In this document: piece by piece, positions 43,701 through 53,412 of the stretch
How positions within the stretch are numbered: the first letter of the stretch is position 1
Layout: every line of letters starts with the position of its first letter
Assembly (NCBI GenBank): GCA_964515905.1
Contig: CAZEWK010000097.1
Coordinates: forward strand, 1 to 64,000
Length of the DNA: 64,000 nucleotides
Reading direction: 5' to 3'
Source: GCA-2712985 sp964515905
GTDB lineage: Bacteria > Pseudomonadota > Alphaproteobacteria > UBA7887
Notes under the pieces: model-generated
The model's input: the letters and a program-made list of their open reading frames with translations, nothing else
Databases searched by the model: none
What the model was told of the DNA's origin: nothing
Translations under genes and position numbers: made by a program

Positions 43701-45116
43701 CTAGATCAGACGAACATACTCATAATCAAAAGGATGGCCATTAATACCTCGCGGCGGTGGTGCAATCCAACCAGAAATTTTCCCTTGCGCCGTAACGGGC
43801 TGCATTAGGCTTGAAACAAAATCTTTATCGTCTCCAGTGGGAAGCCAAGCATCCATGCAACTTGCCCAGTGGTCAGCTGCCACAGGCACACCGTCCGGGG
43901 CCATATGAAACTCTGCGAAGTTGCCTATCTGCCGATTGAACCCGACATGAGGCAAGGAAAGTCGCCGTCCAATATTGTACTCTTGGAGCACTCTATTCCA
44001 TCGCAACAAACCCCGCGAGCAATCTTTCACGAAGTCTTGCCGCAGCCGCTCGTTCAAGGCACTTATAGCTGGAACTTTTATACTAGTTGGAGCCTCGGTG
44101 CCCCACTCGGGGATAATCTGAGAGGAATCATGTAGCTGGTGGTCATCATTGATCTTTGACTCATTGTAGCGCCCCTTGAGTCCAGAACTATAGTACGCAG
44201 CAGCATTTGAGGATTTTTCACTTCCAAAAAGATCTAACGATACGGAATAATGGAAGTTTATGTAACGCTGAATAGTATCCAGGTCGATACCTCCAAACGG
44301 CCTAACGTCATCAGTATCATGCTTGACCATCAGTTCCGCTGTGCGCTCGATCACTCTCTTGACACCACTCTCACCGACAAACATATGGTGGGCCTCTTCC
44401 GTAAGCATAAATCGACAGGTCCTTGCTAATGGATCGAATGCGGACTCTGCCAGAGAAGCCAGCTGATACTTGCCATCCCGATCCGTAAAATACGTGAACA
44501 TGAAAAACGCGAGCCAATCAGCCGTTGGTTCATTGAACGCACCCAGTATACGGGGTCGATCCGGATGGCCAGAGTGTCTCTCCAACATCATATCGGCTTC
44601 TTCCCGACCATCACGCCCAAAGTAAGCATGAAGCAGGTATACCATAGCCCACAAATGGCGGCCTTCCTCAACGTTGACCTGAAACAGGTTTCTCAAATCA
44701 TAAAGAGATGGCGCAGACCTCCCGAGCAATCTTTGCTGTTCTACCGACGCTGGCTCTGTATCTCCTTGAGTGACAATAAGCCGGCGCAAATTAGCCCGAT
44801 GTTCCCCGGGCACTTGGTTCCACACGGGCATACCCTTATCCTGCCCGAATCCGATCTTGCGTTCCGGGTCTTGTTCGCTCAAGAAAATACCCCAGCGGTA
44901 TCTCGGCATTTGCACATAATCAAAATGTGCCCAGCCTCCGGGCTCAATACTTATCGCCGTACGCAAATACACTTCAGACTGCTGAAACCCTTCTGGTCCC
45001 ATTTCATCCCACCAGTCCAAGAAATGCGGTTGCCAAGTTTCCAAGGCCCTAAGCAAACGTCTGTCATCACCAAGCGAAACATTATTTGGAATCTGATCAC
45101 TATAATCAATATGCAT
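43701..45116 (-). CDS. boxB: Benzoyl-CoA 2,3-epoxidase subunit BoxB
   Basis: A 471-residue diiron oxygenase of the aerobic benzoyl-CoA (box) pathway; BoxB epoxidises CoA-bound benzoate with electrons from BoxA. Diiron motifs are E150 with EGRH (151-154) and EEAHH (240-244). The N-terminus IDYSDQIPNNVSL is the family opening, which selects ATG at 45116, eight bases after the boxC stop with AGGTGG upstream. boxA, encoding the reductase, is absent from the window, so another reductase must serve or the substrate differs. Confidence 0.9.
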   Translation of the reverse strand: MHIDYSDQIPNNVSLGDDRRLLRALETWQPHFLDWWDEMGPEGFQQSEVYLRTAISIEPGGWAHFDYVQMPRYRWGIFLSEQDPERKIGFGQDKGMPVWNQVPGEHRANLRRLIVTQGDTEPASVEQQRLLGRSAPSLYDLRNLFQVNVEEGRHLWAMVYLLHAYFGRDGREEADMMLERHSGHPDRPRILGAFNEPTADWLAFFMFTYFTDRDGKYQLASLAESAFDPLARTCRFMLTEEAHHMFVGESGVKRVIERTAELMVKHDTDDVRPFGGIDLDTIQRYINFHYSVSLDLFGSEKSSNAAAYYSSGLKGRYNESKINDDHQLHDSSQIIPEWGTEAPTSIKVPAISALNERLRQDFVKDCSRGLLRWNRVLQEYNIGRRLSLPHVGFNRQIGNFAEFHMAPDGVPVAADHWASCMDAWLPTGDDKDFVSSLMQPVTAQGKISGWIAPPPRGINGHPFDYEYVRLI

Positions 45117-45123
45117 CAGCCAC

Positions 45124-46806
45124 CTAAACCCTAATTTTGTCGAATTCCGCTCTCTGGCCTGTTCCATAAGTTTGCAATGCACCATCGGGTCCATTGGCAT
45201 TTGGTCGTTCGAAGATCCAGTTTTGCCAAGCTGACAAACGTCCAAAGATTTTCGTTTCAAGCGTCTCAGGACCTGTAAAACGGAGATTAGCCTCCAAACC
45301 GATCAGGGCATCTCCGGAAAAACTTGACCTTTCCTCCAAAGCTAGACGGATTGCTTCTTCCCAGTCAATTTCGTCGGGGGTTTCAGTTGTAAGTCCCAAT
45401 TCTCTTGCGGAAGAAGTGGAGAGTCGTTCACCCAGAATCCGGTAAAGATCTAAAATTCTTTGTTCGTCGTCCAAAAAACGTGTTTGCAAGCGGCTTAGGC
45501 CGTTAGCCATTGGTAGTTTACCAAAATTCATCTCTGTTAGGAAAATCGAGGCCGTGGTTTTCTCATCTAACATATAAATCCGGTCGCACGCCAACGCTAA
45601 TTCAAATAAAGTCCCAGAAAATGCATCTCCATCATTAATCAAAGCGATTAAGCTCCGAGAGGTCACCTCTAGACGTTTCAAAATACGAGTCCAATAAAGT
45701 CTTACTTCCCGCAAAAACCAATAATGTCCAAGAGAAATACTAGTTTCATCGTATTCGCAAATTAAAGGGCCCAAGCCGTTTGCCCGAAAAACCCAGTTAT
45801 TTATTTCTGGACGATTGGTCCTCAGGTGAAGGATCACATCATCTAGGGCGCGGGCCAAAGCCAGTGGCCAGAATTTGGTTCCTAAGGCCCGTATATCTTC
45901 GGCTGAATTAGGACAGGACTCGCTAGGACCAAAGATAGTGAAGTTGGCGCAAGAGGTATTAGAATCTATATCCACCTTTAAAAACGGATATTCAAGTTTT
46001 GCTCTGGCAATTGTTCTCTCCAATGGAGGCAAACGAATTCCCGGGCTCTTGGCGATCTCAGCTCTTAGATTATTTATTGCAAGAGCTCTCTTGAGGGCCG
46101 TTTCGTTAAGAGTAGATGCTGATACAAGTTCGTCCACCAGAGACCATTCTAAAGCACGCTTACCTCTCAGCCCCTCGCTGGTCGTACAAAATAAATCGGC
46201 ACGATCACGTCGCACACGCCTCTTATCAACGAGACGAGTTAAACCGCCCGTTCCAGGAAGAACACCCAGCAAGGGAACCTCTGGAAGAGAAACAGATGAG
46301 GTCCCATCATCAACTAACATGATATAATCACACGCTAAGGCCAGCTCATATCCTCCACCAGAGGCTGTACCGTTTATTACTGCAATATATTTTTGTCCCG
46401 ATTCGCTACTTGCCTGTTCTATTGCACAGCGTGTTTCATTCGTAAATTTACAAAAATTCACTTTTTCGCCGTGGGTTGCCCCTTTAAGCATGCCAATATT
46501 AGCACCAGCACAAAATATTTTTTCTTTCATCGAGGTTATCAATACGGCTCCAACCTCAGGATACTCAAAGCGTATTCGCTGGACCGCATCGTATAACTCT
46601 ATATCAACACCAAGGTCGTACGAATTAAGCTTTAGTTCGTAATCCTGCTTCACACCCTTACGTTCATCCACGTCCATTGACAGGATTGCAATTGGCGGCT
46701 CAACTTTCAGTTGCCAATGCTGGTAGCGCTCAGGAGTGGTCTGAAAATCTATTTGTAGTGGGCGTCCTACCCCATGTCCGGTTAGACGATTGTTACTATT
46801 AGCCAT
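45124..46806 (-). CDS. boxC: Benzoyl-CoA-dihydrodiol lyase BoxC
   Basis: A 560-residue double crotonase-fold enzyme. BoxC hydrolytically opens the 2,3-epoxide ring and releases formate, yielding 3,4-dehydroadipyl-CoA semialdehyde. The first domain has GTASGGGYELALACDYIML and LPEVPLLGVLPGTGGLTRL; the second has FSGTLFELALACDRIYML. Full length for the family. It leads the boxC-boxB pair and is divergent from a PaaK-like ligase; a dyad sits in the shared upstream region. Confidence 0.9.
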   Translation of the reverse strand: MANSNNRLTGHGVGRPLQIDFQTTPERYQHWQLKVEPPIAILSMDVDERKGVKQDYELKLNSYDLGVDIELYDAVQRIRFEYPEVGAVLITSMKEKIFCAGANIGMLKGATHGEKVNFCKFTNETRCAIEQASSESGQKYIAVINGTASGGGYELALACDYIMLVDDGTSSVSLPEVPLLGVLPGTGGLTRLVDKRRVRRDRADLFCTTSEGLRGKRALEWSLVDELVSASTLNETALKRALAINNLRAEIAKSPGIRLPPLERTIARAKLEYPFLKVDIDSNTSCANFTIFGPSESCPNSAEDIRALGTKFWPLALARALDDVILHLRTNRPEINNWVFRANGLGPLICEYDETSISLGHYWFLREVRLYWTRILKRLEVTSRSLIALINDGDAFSGTLFELALACDRIYMLDEKTTASIFLTEMNFGKLPMANGLSRLQTRFLDDEQRILDLYRILGERLSTSSARELGLTTETPDEIDWEEAIRLALEERSSFSGDALIGLEANLRFTGPETLETKIFGRLSAWQNWIFERPNANGPDGALQTYGTGQRAEFDKIRV

Positions 46807-46823
46807 TGGCCTCTCTATTGGTG

Positions 46824-46837
46824 AAGACTAGAGTCTT
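46824..46837. promoter_or_regulatory. Inverted repeat between boxC and the PaaK-like gene
   Basis: AAGACT, AG, AGTCTT: six-base arms 18 bp upstream of the boxC start. Position suits an operator, but no BoxR or other regulator gene is nearby. Confidence 0.25.
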
Positions 46838-46932
46838 GATTTGCATACCATACTTAAAAGGTTAGGACCCAGGTAACATAAGATCGAGTGCTGTAATATG
46901 CAGTTTCCAACAACTAAAAGGAAGCCACAAAC

Positions 46933-48165
46933 ATGGATTATTATGACGAATTGGAAACCCGTCACCCAGACGTACGACATAAAGCACTATTTGATGCGCT
47001 GCCAAATCACATCCATCACGCAAGAAGAAATGCACCTCACTGGGGAAGCACCTTATCCGCAATTAAATCTGAATTGGTACGCACGCCTGAGGCCTTGGCA
47101 CAGTTGCCAATCACTAGAAAATCCGAATTAAATGATATTCAACAAGAACGTCCACCCCTTGGGGGGCTTACCACTGCCATACCCACCAGTCTCAGTTGGA
47201 TATTTTGTTCACCTGGACCTATCTATGAACCTGGTCAGAAGGATCAAGATTTCTGGCGTATGGGAAGGGCACTTTTTGCTGCAGGTTTCCGCAAGGGCGA
47301 CATCGTATACAACACTTTCTCGTACCATTTAACTCCGGCCGGACACATGATGGAAGCAGGCGCTCACGCTTGTGGTTGCGCGGTAGTGCCAGGCGGCATA
47401 GGCAATACAGAGCAGCAACTCCAGGCAATAAGCCACATAAAGCCAGTTGGATACATCGGGACACCATCTTTCTTAAAAATTCTGCTCGATAAGGCTGGAG
47501 AGCTGTCTATAGACGTTTCTTTTATTACTAAAGCAGCTGTGGGCGGCGAAGCGCTTCCGCCAAGCCTTCGTCAACGTTTTAAGTCATTGGGCATCAATGT
47601 TCTCCAGAGCTACGGGACCGCAGATCTGGGACTGGTTGCTTATGAATCTGCAGCTTTAGAGGGTATGATTATCGACGAAGATGTAATCCTCGAGATAGTC
47701 CGACCTGGGACTGGCACTCCCATACCAGACGGAGAAGTTGGAGAGGTAGTTGTTACTTCATTTAACGCTGTTTATCCATTGATACGTTTTGCAACGGGCG
47801 ACTTATCCGCAATCTTACCGGGACAAAGCCCCTGCGGTCGCACAAATAAACGAATAAAAGGTTGGATGGGGCGCGCGGATCAAACAACAAAGGTAAAAGG
47901 AATGTTTGTCCACCCGAAGCAAATTGCAGAGATCACAGCGCATCATCCTGAAATAACGCTTGCTCGTTTGGTCGTAGACAACATAGACCATGTGGACACA
48001 ATGACTCTGAACTGTGAAGTAAGTCACGCCAACGAAGGGTTAAAGGAAGCCATCGCCAGCACCTTGCGAACTATCTGCAAACTCAAAGGCACCGTTGTAT
48101 TTTGTCAACCTGGCACTTTAGCAAATGATGGAAAAGTCATCGACGATATTAGGACTTATAAATAA
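46933..48165 (+). CDS. Phenylacetate-CoA ligase-like AMP-forming ligase
   Basis: A 410-residue PaaK-type adenylate-forming enzyme. The N-terminal ETRHPDVRHKALFDALPNHI, the central SWIFCSPGPIYEPGQ (in place of the usual serine-rich P-loop), QSYGTADLGLVAYES, RFATGDLSAILPG and KGMFVHPKQI match the family. The weak P-loop is notable. With boxB and boxC divergent, it is the likely activator of the aromatic acid, but it is not a benzoate-CoA ligase of the BclA type. Confidence 0.85.
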   Translation: MDYYDELETRHPDVRHKALFDALPNHIHHARRNAPHWGSTLSAIKSELVRTPEALAQLPITRKSELNDIQQERPPLGGLTTAIPTSLSWIFCSPGPIYEPGQKDQDFWRMGRALFAAGFRKGDIVYNTFSYHLTPAGHMMEAGAHACGCAVVPGGIGNTEQQLQAISHIKPVGYIGTPSFLKILLDKAGELSIDVSFITKAAVGGEALPPSLRQRFKSLGINVLQSYGTADLGLVAYESAALEGMIIDEDVILEIVRPGTGTPIPDGEVGEVVVTSFNAVYPLIRFATGDLSAILPGQSPCGRTNKRIKGWMGRADQTTKVKGMFVHPKQIAEITAHHPEITLARLVVDNIDHVDTMTLNCEVSHANEGLKEAIASTLRTICKLKGTVVFCQPGTLANDGKVIDDIRTYK

Positions 48166-48197
48166 TTCCTAAAATACACAATATTACTTGGTGCAAA

Positions 48198-48929
48198 TTA
48201 CCTTTTCTTTTGGGCACGAATGGCTTTAGCGTATGATTCTTTTTCTTGGGCTTCTTCTGGGCGCCCCATATCCCGAAGTAATATCGCATAATTCTCATAG
48301 CCCCGGGCCACCTCTGAATGTTTCTCCCCAAACGAACTTCGCATCATAACCATTGCAGCTCCAAAAAGGTTCTCTGAATCTGCATACTTACCTTGAACAT
48401 GTAGTAGCCGGGCACGATTGTGATAAGCTCGGGCACGATATTTTGTAGCTATTCTGCTCATCGAATTGAACGCGTGAGGGTTGTCGGCAAGCACTGACTG
48501 CATAACCTCCAATGCTCGGCTATAGTGCTTTTCTGCATCGGTCAAATTGTCCTGCTCCTCAAACAACCGACCTAAACTATTGTGGCTAGCAGCTACATCC
48601 GCATGAATTGCTCCTAATGTCGCTACACGAATTTTTAGGGCTCTCTCATACAACGATTGTGCGTCAGTAAATCGCGATTGCAACTGATATAATTTGCCAA
48701 GATTAAAATGAAATGCTGCCGTGGTTGGATGCTTATTTCCAAACTCCTCCTCGCTCAATTGAATAGCTATCTCCGCATAGGGAACCGCTTCAGCATATTG
48801 GTGAAGTTTAAACATTGCTTTCACCTTATTTTGAACCTCTCGTAATTCCTCCGACGATTGAGAAAGCACCGGTTCTTGGCTGCCAAGGCCTATCGCAAGA
48901 ACTAAAAACCCCAGAATCCCTCTGAACAT
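48198..48929 (-). CDS. Exported TPR-repeat protein
   Basis: A protein of about 243 residues with a signal peptide (FRGILGFLVLAIGLGSQEPVLSQ) and kinesin-light-chain-type tetratricopeptide repeats (about 50-230: AFHFNLGKLYQLQSRFTDAQSLYERAL, HNSLGRLFEEQDNLTDAEKHYSRAL, YENYAILLRDMGRPEEA). ATG at 48929 (MFRGIL) gives the best signal peptide; ATG at 48944 adds five residues. It probably scaffolds an envelope protein complex. Convergent with the ligase gene. Confidence 0.75.
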   Translation of the reverse strand: MFRGILGFLVLAIGLGSQEPVLSQSSEELREVQNKVKAMFKLHQYAEAVPYAEIAIQLSEEEFGNKHPTTAAFHFNLGKLYQLQSRFTDAQSLYERALKIRVATLGAIHADVAASHNSLGRLFEEQDNLTDAEKHYSRALEVMQSVLADNPHAFNSMSRIATKYRARAYHNRARLLHVQGKYADSENLFGAAMVMMRSSFGEKHSEVARGYENYAILLRDMGRPEEAQEKESYAKAIRAQKKR

Positions 48930-49036
48930 TAAGTCGCACTCCACTGGACTAATAACGTCTTTTGACGTTAATGTTTAACCACCGATCAAACAAGGGTTTG
49001 CTATGTATTGAGGGTGTGTCGGGACCGAATGTCCCT

Positions 49037-49486
49037 TTATCGGCGTATGCGGAAAAACTTTTTTAGTAAGAGCCCCGCTTCCTGTTCGCAGATTCCACCG
49101 TAAACTTCTGGCTTATGATTACAAGAAGGAAGAGAATATATTCTGGCGCCATTTTCGACCCCACCCCCCTTTAAATCGGCAGCCCCAAAATATAGCCTTC
49201 GAATACGAGCCAAAGAAATCGCTTGTGCACACATAGGGCAGGGCTCCAAACTGACGTATAGATCGAACCCAGTGAGACGAGGAGTCTGGAAAACTTGAGT
49301 TGCATGGCGTAAAACCAGGATCTCGGCATGCGCTGTCGGGTCCGTATGTTCCTCCACTCGGTTACTGTTTGCCGCTACCACTGCGCCGCCAGAATCAACA
49401 AGCACAGCGCCAACAGGGACTTCCCCTCGTAAAAGACCGGCCCGAGCCTGATCTAAGGCCTGTTCCATAAAACTTTTATAGAGCAC
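49037..49486 (-). CDS. tadA: tRNA adenosine(34) deaminase TadA
   Basis: A 149-residue cytidine-deaminase-fold enzyme that converts A34 to inosine in tRNA-Arg(ACG). Zinc and catalytic motifs are H53-A-E55 and P-C83-P-M-C86 (EPCPMCAQ). The frame opens with GTG at 49486, with AGGA about 10 bases ahead; ATG at 49468 (MEQALDQARAGLLRGEVPVG) matches the usual N-terminus. Divergent from the hydrolase gene that follows. Confidence 0.92.
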   Translation of the reverse strand: MLYKSFMEQALDQARAGLLRGEVPVGAVLVDSGGAVVAANSNRVEEHTDPTAHAEILVLRHATQVFQTPRLTGFDLYVSLEPCPMCAQAISLARIRRLYFGAADLKGGGVENGARIYSLPSCNHKPEVYGGICEQEAGLLLKKFFRIRR

Positions 49487-49567
49487 TGCAGCAAATTCCT
49501 ATTATCATGGTACGAAGACCATAGTTCCACTGTTGCACCTGTCCACCCTTAATATTATCCTAGTCAT

Positions 49568-50293
49568 ATGTCGCCTCCATCGCACCAACCAGTAATTGGC
49601 GTTACGCTGGATTACGAAACAGCCGGGGGTTATTCAAAATTTCCATGGTATGCAGTTCGTGAAAATTATATGGATGCAGTCACCTTTGCAGGCGGACTGC
49701 CGGTGGCGTTACCACATAGCGATCAAAACATCTCCCAATATATGGACATGATTGACGGATTGCTTGTGACCGGAGGCGCTTTCGACGTTGACCCGCAACT
49801 GTTTGGCGCTGCACGGACTAACACAGTAACAGTCACGAAGACCCAACGCACACGCTTTGAGCTATCTGCAGTCGGCATAGCATTGGAGCGCGATATTCCC
49901 CTTCTCGGAATTTGTGGCGGAGAACAGCTGATTAATGTCGCTTTGGGTGGTAGTCTTATACAAGATATCTCGCATGATGTTGCCGGCAGCCTTCAACACG
50001 AACAAGTAGCTCCCAGAAATGAGCCTGGGCATAGTGTCAATATTATCTCAAAAACGTTGCTTCACAGTATCGTCGGGCAAAGTACTATTGAAGTAAATAG
50101 TGCACACCACCAGGCGGTGGCAAATATCGGAACGTCTTGCGTTGTTAACGCCTTGGCTCCCGATGGTATTATTGAGGGCATTGAAGAATTGAATCATAGA
50201 TTCTGTCTTGGGATTCAATGGCATCCAGAATTTCACATTTCATCTGGAGACAGAAAAATATTTGAGGCCTTCGTTAATGCCTGCAATCAATGA
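49568..50293 (+). CDS. Class I glutamine amidotransferase-like hydrolase (PuuD type)
   Basis: A 241-residue gamma-glutamyl-gamma-aminobutyrate hydrolase-family protein. Nucleophile C116 is in GICGGEQLINVALGGSL, with SAHHQAV and the catalytic pair in GIQWHPEF. The family cleaves gamma-glutamyl amides in polyamine breakdown, but no other puu gene is here. It overlaps rluB by four bases. Confidence 0.85.
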   Translation: MSPPSHQPVIGVTLDYETAGGYSKFPWYAVRENYMDAVTFAGGLPVALPHSDQNISQYMDMIDGLLVTGGAFDVDPQLFGAARTNTVTVTKTQRTRFELSAVGIALERDIPLLGICGGEQLINVALGGSLIQDISHDVAGSLQHEQVAPRNEPGHSVNIISKTLLHSIVGQSTIEVNSAHHQAVANIGTSCVVNALAPDGIIEGIEELNHRFCLGIQWHPEFHISSGDRKIFEAFVNACNQ

Positions 50294-51015
50294 CAAAGGA
50301 TGGCTCAGAACGCGTCGCGAAACGGCTAGCAAGGGCCGGACTTTGTTCAAGACGTCAGGGGGAACTCTGGGTCCGAGAAGGTCGTGTTACAGTGGATGGG
50401 GAAATTTTAACAACACCAGCGGTGCTAGTTGGACCAAAGTCTTCGATAAAGGTCGATGGTAGAGAAATACCTAAACCGAACGAAACTCTTCTTTGGCGGT
50501 ACAATAAACCGCGCGGCTTGCTCACCACACATCAGGATCCACGTGGTCGACCAACTGTATTTCAATCCCTACCCAAACATCTGCCCAGAGTTATATCCAT
50601 TGGGCGTCTAGACATAAATTCTGAAGGGCTCTTACTGCTCACAAACGATGGTGGGCTAGCACGCCGACTAGAGCTCCCAAAAACAGGCTTATTAAGGCGA
50701 TACCGTGCACGTGTTCACGGGATCCCGGACACCGAGAAATTAGAGTTATTAAAAAAAGGAATCATTGTTAATAAAATTTCCTATGCCCCAATATTTGCTA
50801 GTTTGGATCGTCAAGTGGGTCACAATGCCTGGTTAACCGTGGCCTTGAAGGAGGGGAAAAACCGAGAAGTAAGGAATGTCTTGAATCATCTTGGGCTCGA
50901 CGTCAACCGCCTAATTCGCATTAGCTATGGGCCGTTCAATTTAGGACAACTAAAAAGCGGTGGGGTTGCTGCAGTATCTAAAAAACTAACCAAGCGGTAC
51001 ACTGAGGATTTATGA
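50290..51015 (+). CDS. rluB: 23S rRNA pseudouridine synthase RluB-like
   Basis: A 241-residue RsuA/RluB-family enzyme that forms pseudouridine in rRNA. The S4 domain is at about 6-60 (RVAKRLARAGLCSRRQGELWVREGRV split by position), and the catalytic aspartate is D108 in GRLDINSEGLLLLTNDG. LKEGKNREVRNVL is the conserved C-terminal motif. Coupled by ATGA overlaps on both sides, to the hydrolase and to rsmD. RluB rather than RluE or RluF is inferred from the rsmD neighbour. Confidence 0.88.
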   Translation: MTKDGSERVAKRLARAGLCSRRQGELWVREGRVTVDGEILTTPAVLVGPKSSIKVDGREIPKPNETLLWRYNKPRGLLTTHQDPRGRPTVFQSLPKHLPRVISIGRLDINSEGLLLLTNDGGLARRLELPKTGLLRRYRARVHGIPDTEKLELLKKGIIVNKISYAPIFASLDRQVGHNAWLTVALKEGKNREVRNVLNHLGLDVNRLIRISYGPFNLGQLKSGGVAAVSKKLTKRYTEDL

Positions 51016-51581
51016 GAGTAATTTCTGGTATCTGGCGGAACCACAAAATTATAGCCCCGCAGGGAAACACTGTACGACCTACAGCAGATCGTGCACGACA
51101 GATGATTTTCAATGTGGTCGAGAACTCGGGCCTTTACTCCAAGTGGCCTATAGAAAAGGCGACTTTTCTCGACTTATTTGCAGGTACTGGGGCCGTAGGG
51201 ATAGAGGCACTTTCGCGAGGTGCAGGCACAGCAATCTTTATAGACAACAGCAGAACATCAGTGGCAGCGGTGGACTCAAATGTTAAATCGATTGGAGCAG
51301 AAAAAAAATCAATCATAATTCAAGCAGACGCTCTAAACCCAGGACCACCACGAGCTACTTCTTCAATTGTATTTCTTGACCCACCCTACCAATACCACCT
51401 GTCGGGAAAGGCACTCACCTCTCTCTCCAAAACCAAATGGTTTGAAGCTGGAGCTCTCATTATAGTAGAAACTTCAAAAAACGATTTACTTAATTTACCG
51501 TCCGCCTTTGACCCAATTGAGCAGCGAAATTGTGGGAATGCAAGATTCTGGTTCTACGTTTTTCTTGGACTTAAATATTAG
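51012..51581 (+). CDS. rsmD: 16S rRNA (guanine(966)-N2)-methyltransferase RsmD
   Basis: A 189-residue SAM-dependent methyltransferase. FLDLFAGTGAVGIEALSRGA (52-71) is the SAM site and DPPY at 123-126 the N6/N2-methylase catalytic motif; the opening MRVISGIWRNHKI is typical of RsmD. It ends the three-gene set with rluB and is convergent with mutL. Confidence 0.93.
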   Translation: MRVISGIWRNHKIIAPQGNTVRPTADRARQMIFNVVENSGLYSKWPIEKATFLDLFAGTGAVGIEALSRGAGTAIFIDNSRTSVAAVDSNVKSIGAEKKSIIIQADALNPGPPRATSSIVFLDPPYQYHLSGKALTSLSKTKWFEAGALIIVETSKNDLLNLPSAFDPIEQRNCGNARFWFYVFLGLKY

Positions 51582-51609
51582 TAAGCCACTAACTACAATA
51601 TACCCAAGA

Positions 51610-53412
51610 TTACCGGCGTCCAAACAGACGTTCAATATCCGAGAGTTTTAGCTCTACATACGTTGGTCGACCATGATTGCATTGGCCGGATCTTGGGGTG
51701 GACTCCATTTGGCGCAAAAGCGTATTCATTTCTTCAATATTTAAACGTCGTCCCGCTCTGATGCTCCCATGGCATGCTATCGTGCTACATACCTCTTCTA
51801 GCCTTTCCTTAAGTGGAAGAGATGCCGAAAGTGATTCGATCGCTTCTACAAGATCGTGAACAAGGCCGATTGCATCCACCTGGCCAAGTAATGCAGGTGT
51901 TTCTCTGACCAATACCGCGCCCTCCCCAAAAGGCTCCAGCATTAAACCTAAATTAGCAAGTTCTGTCGAACGCTCACATAAACACTGTACACGCTCCGGT
52001 GCCATTTCCACGATTTCTGGGATTAAGAGTACTTGCCGGGCCACTCCATTCTCGGCCAGCGACTGCTTCATCTGTTCGTAAACCAACCGTTCATGGGCTG
52101 CATGTTGGTCCACAATAACCAACCCATCAGATGTTTGGGCAAACACATAAGTACCATGTACCTGGCCTCGTGCCGCACCAAGCGGGAACCCTACAGGGCT
52201 ATCACTTTGTGTACTTACATCCTCAGCGCGGGCAAGCGGGGGCGCTTCGGGTGTTCCACTTTCACTATGTTTGGCTTGGGACCCCCATAACGTTTGACCA
52301 CTATTCATCAATTTTGTTGCTGAATTCCGAAAAGTATCTTGTGGCTCTAGCCGCGCCGCGCCCAATGCCGCATGTGATACTGTTGTCGAAGCACGATGTC
52401 CGACCGCGTCAAGTGCATGACGTAGGGCACCAACTATCAGACCACGAACTACACCTGGTTCCCGAAACCGCACTTCCGCCTTAGTTGGGTGGACATTCAC
52501 ATCAACGGCCGAATGTGCCAACTCAATAAATAAAGCTGCCAAGGGATAACGATCACGAGCTAATAAATCGCGGTAAGCAGCTCTCAAGGCACCAATTAGT
52601 AGTCTATCTCTTACTGGTCGGCCATTAACGAAAATGAATTGGAGGCGAGCATTTCCACGATTTAAGGTGGGCAGACCCACAAAACCGCTCAAGCTTATAT
52701 CATCACGTTGACCTGTAATAGGAATGGCGTTTTCTGCAAAGTCCTTACCCATTATATGGGAAAGCCGGAGTAGTCTGGTTTCAATTAAATTGCCCTGGCT
52801 CGCATCGTAGTGAAGCCGCTGTTTCGCATCACACGATAATGAAAAGGTGATATCCGGTCGGACCATGGCTAACTGCTTAACTACATCCACCACCGCGGTT
52901 GTTTCTGACCGCACAGTCTTCATGAATTTAAGTCTTGCAGGTGTGGAAAAAAACAGATCAGAAACCTCTACCACCGTACCAACCGAAAGAGCCCCTGGGA
53001 CGAGTACTCCCTTAGCACCTGCCTCAACAGTCATTTGCCAGGCCTGATCAGATCCTTGTTTCCGGCTGGTTAAACGCAAACGGCTGACTGCACCGATAGA
53101 TGGCAGAGCTTCTCCTCTGAAGCCAAGCCAATTTAGTTCGGTAAGATTATCGCCTGGCATTTTGGATGTCACATGCCGCTCCACAGACATAGGCAGCTCA
53201 TCCTTATTCATACCTTCTCCATCATCGGTGACGGAAAGAAAGGTCTTTCCTCCATCCCGAACAGAGACCTGTATGCGCCTGGAACTGGCGTCTATCGCAT
53301 TTTCTATTAACTCCTTAATTGCAGCAGAAGGTCGTTCAATCACTTCACCTGCAGCTATCATGTTTACGAGATGCTCTGGTAATTGACGTAGTTTGTACTT
53401 AGCGCTGCTCAT
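51610..53412 (-). CDS. mutL: DNA mismatch repair protein MutL
   Basis: A 600-residue MutL. The GHKL ATPase part has IAAGEVIERPSAAIKELIENAIDA-like helices (about 18-41), DDGEGM, and GFRGEALPSIG. The C-terminal part carries the endonuclease motif DQHAAHERLVYE (about 430-442), plus ACHGSIRAG and CNHGRPTYVEL, so this is the endonuclease-competent type. Its ATG shares one base with the pgi stop (TAATG), so the two are coupled. Confidence 0.94.
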   Translation of the reverse strand: MSSAKYKLRQLPEHLVNMIAAGEVIERPSAAIKELIENAIDASSRRIQVSVRDGGKTFLSVTDDGEGMNKDELPMSVERHVTSKMPGDNLTELNWLGFRGEALPSIGAVSRLRLTSRKQGSDQAWQMTVEAGAKGVLVPGALSVGTVVEVSDLFFSTPARLKFMKTVRSETTAVVDVVKQLAMVRPDITFSLSCDAKQRLHYDASQGNLIETRLLRLSHIMGKDFAENAIPITGQRDDISLSGFVGLPTLNRGNARLQFIFVNGRPVRDRLLIGALRAAYRDLLARDRYPLAALFIELAHSAVDVNVHPTKAEVRFREPGVVRGLIVGALRHALDAVGHRASTTVSHAALGAARLEPQDTFRNSATKLMNSGQTLWGSQAKHSESGTPEAPPLARAEDVSTQSDSPVGFPLGAARGQVHGTYVFAQTSDGLVIVDQHAAHERLVYEQMKQSLAENGVARQVLLIPEIVEMAPERVQCLCERSTELANLGLMLEPFGEGAVLVRETPALLGQVDAIGLVHDLVEAIESLSASLPLKERLEEVCSTIACHGSIRAGRRLNIEEMNTLLRQMESTPRSGQCNHGRPTYVELKLSDIERLFGRR

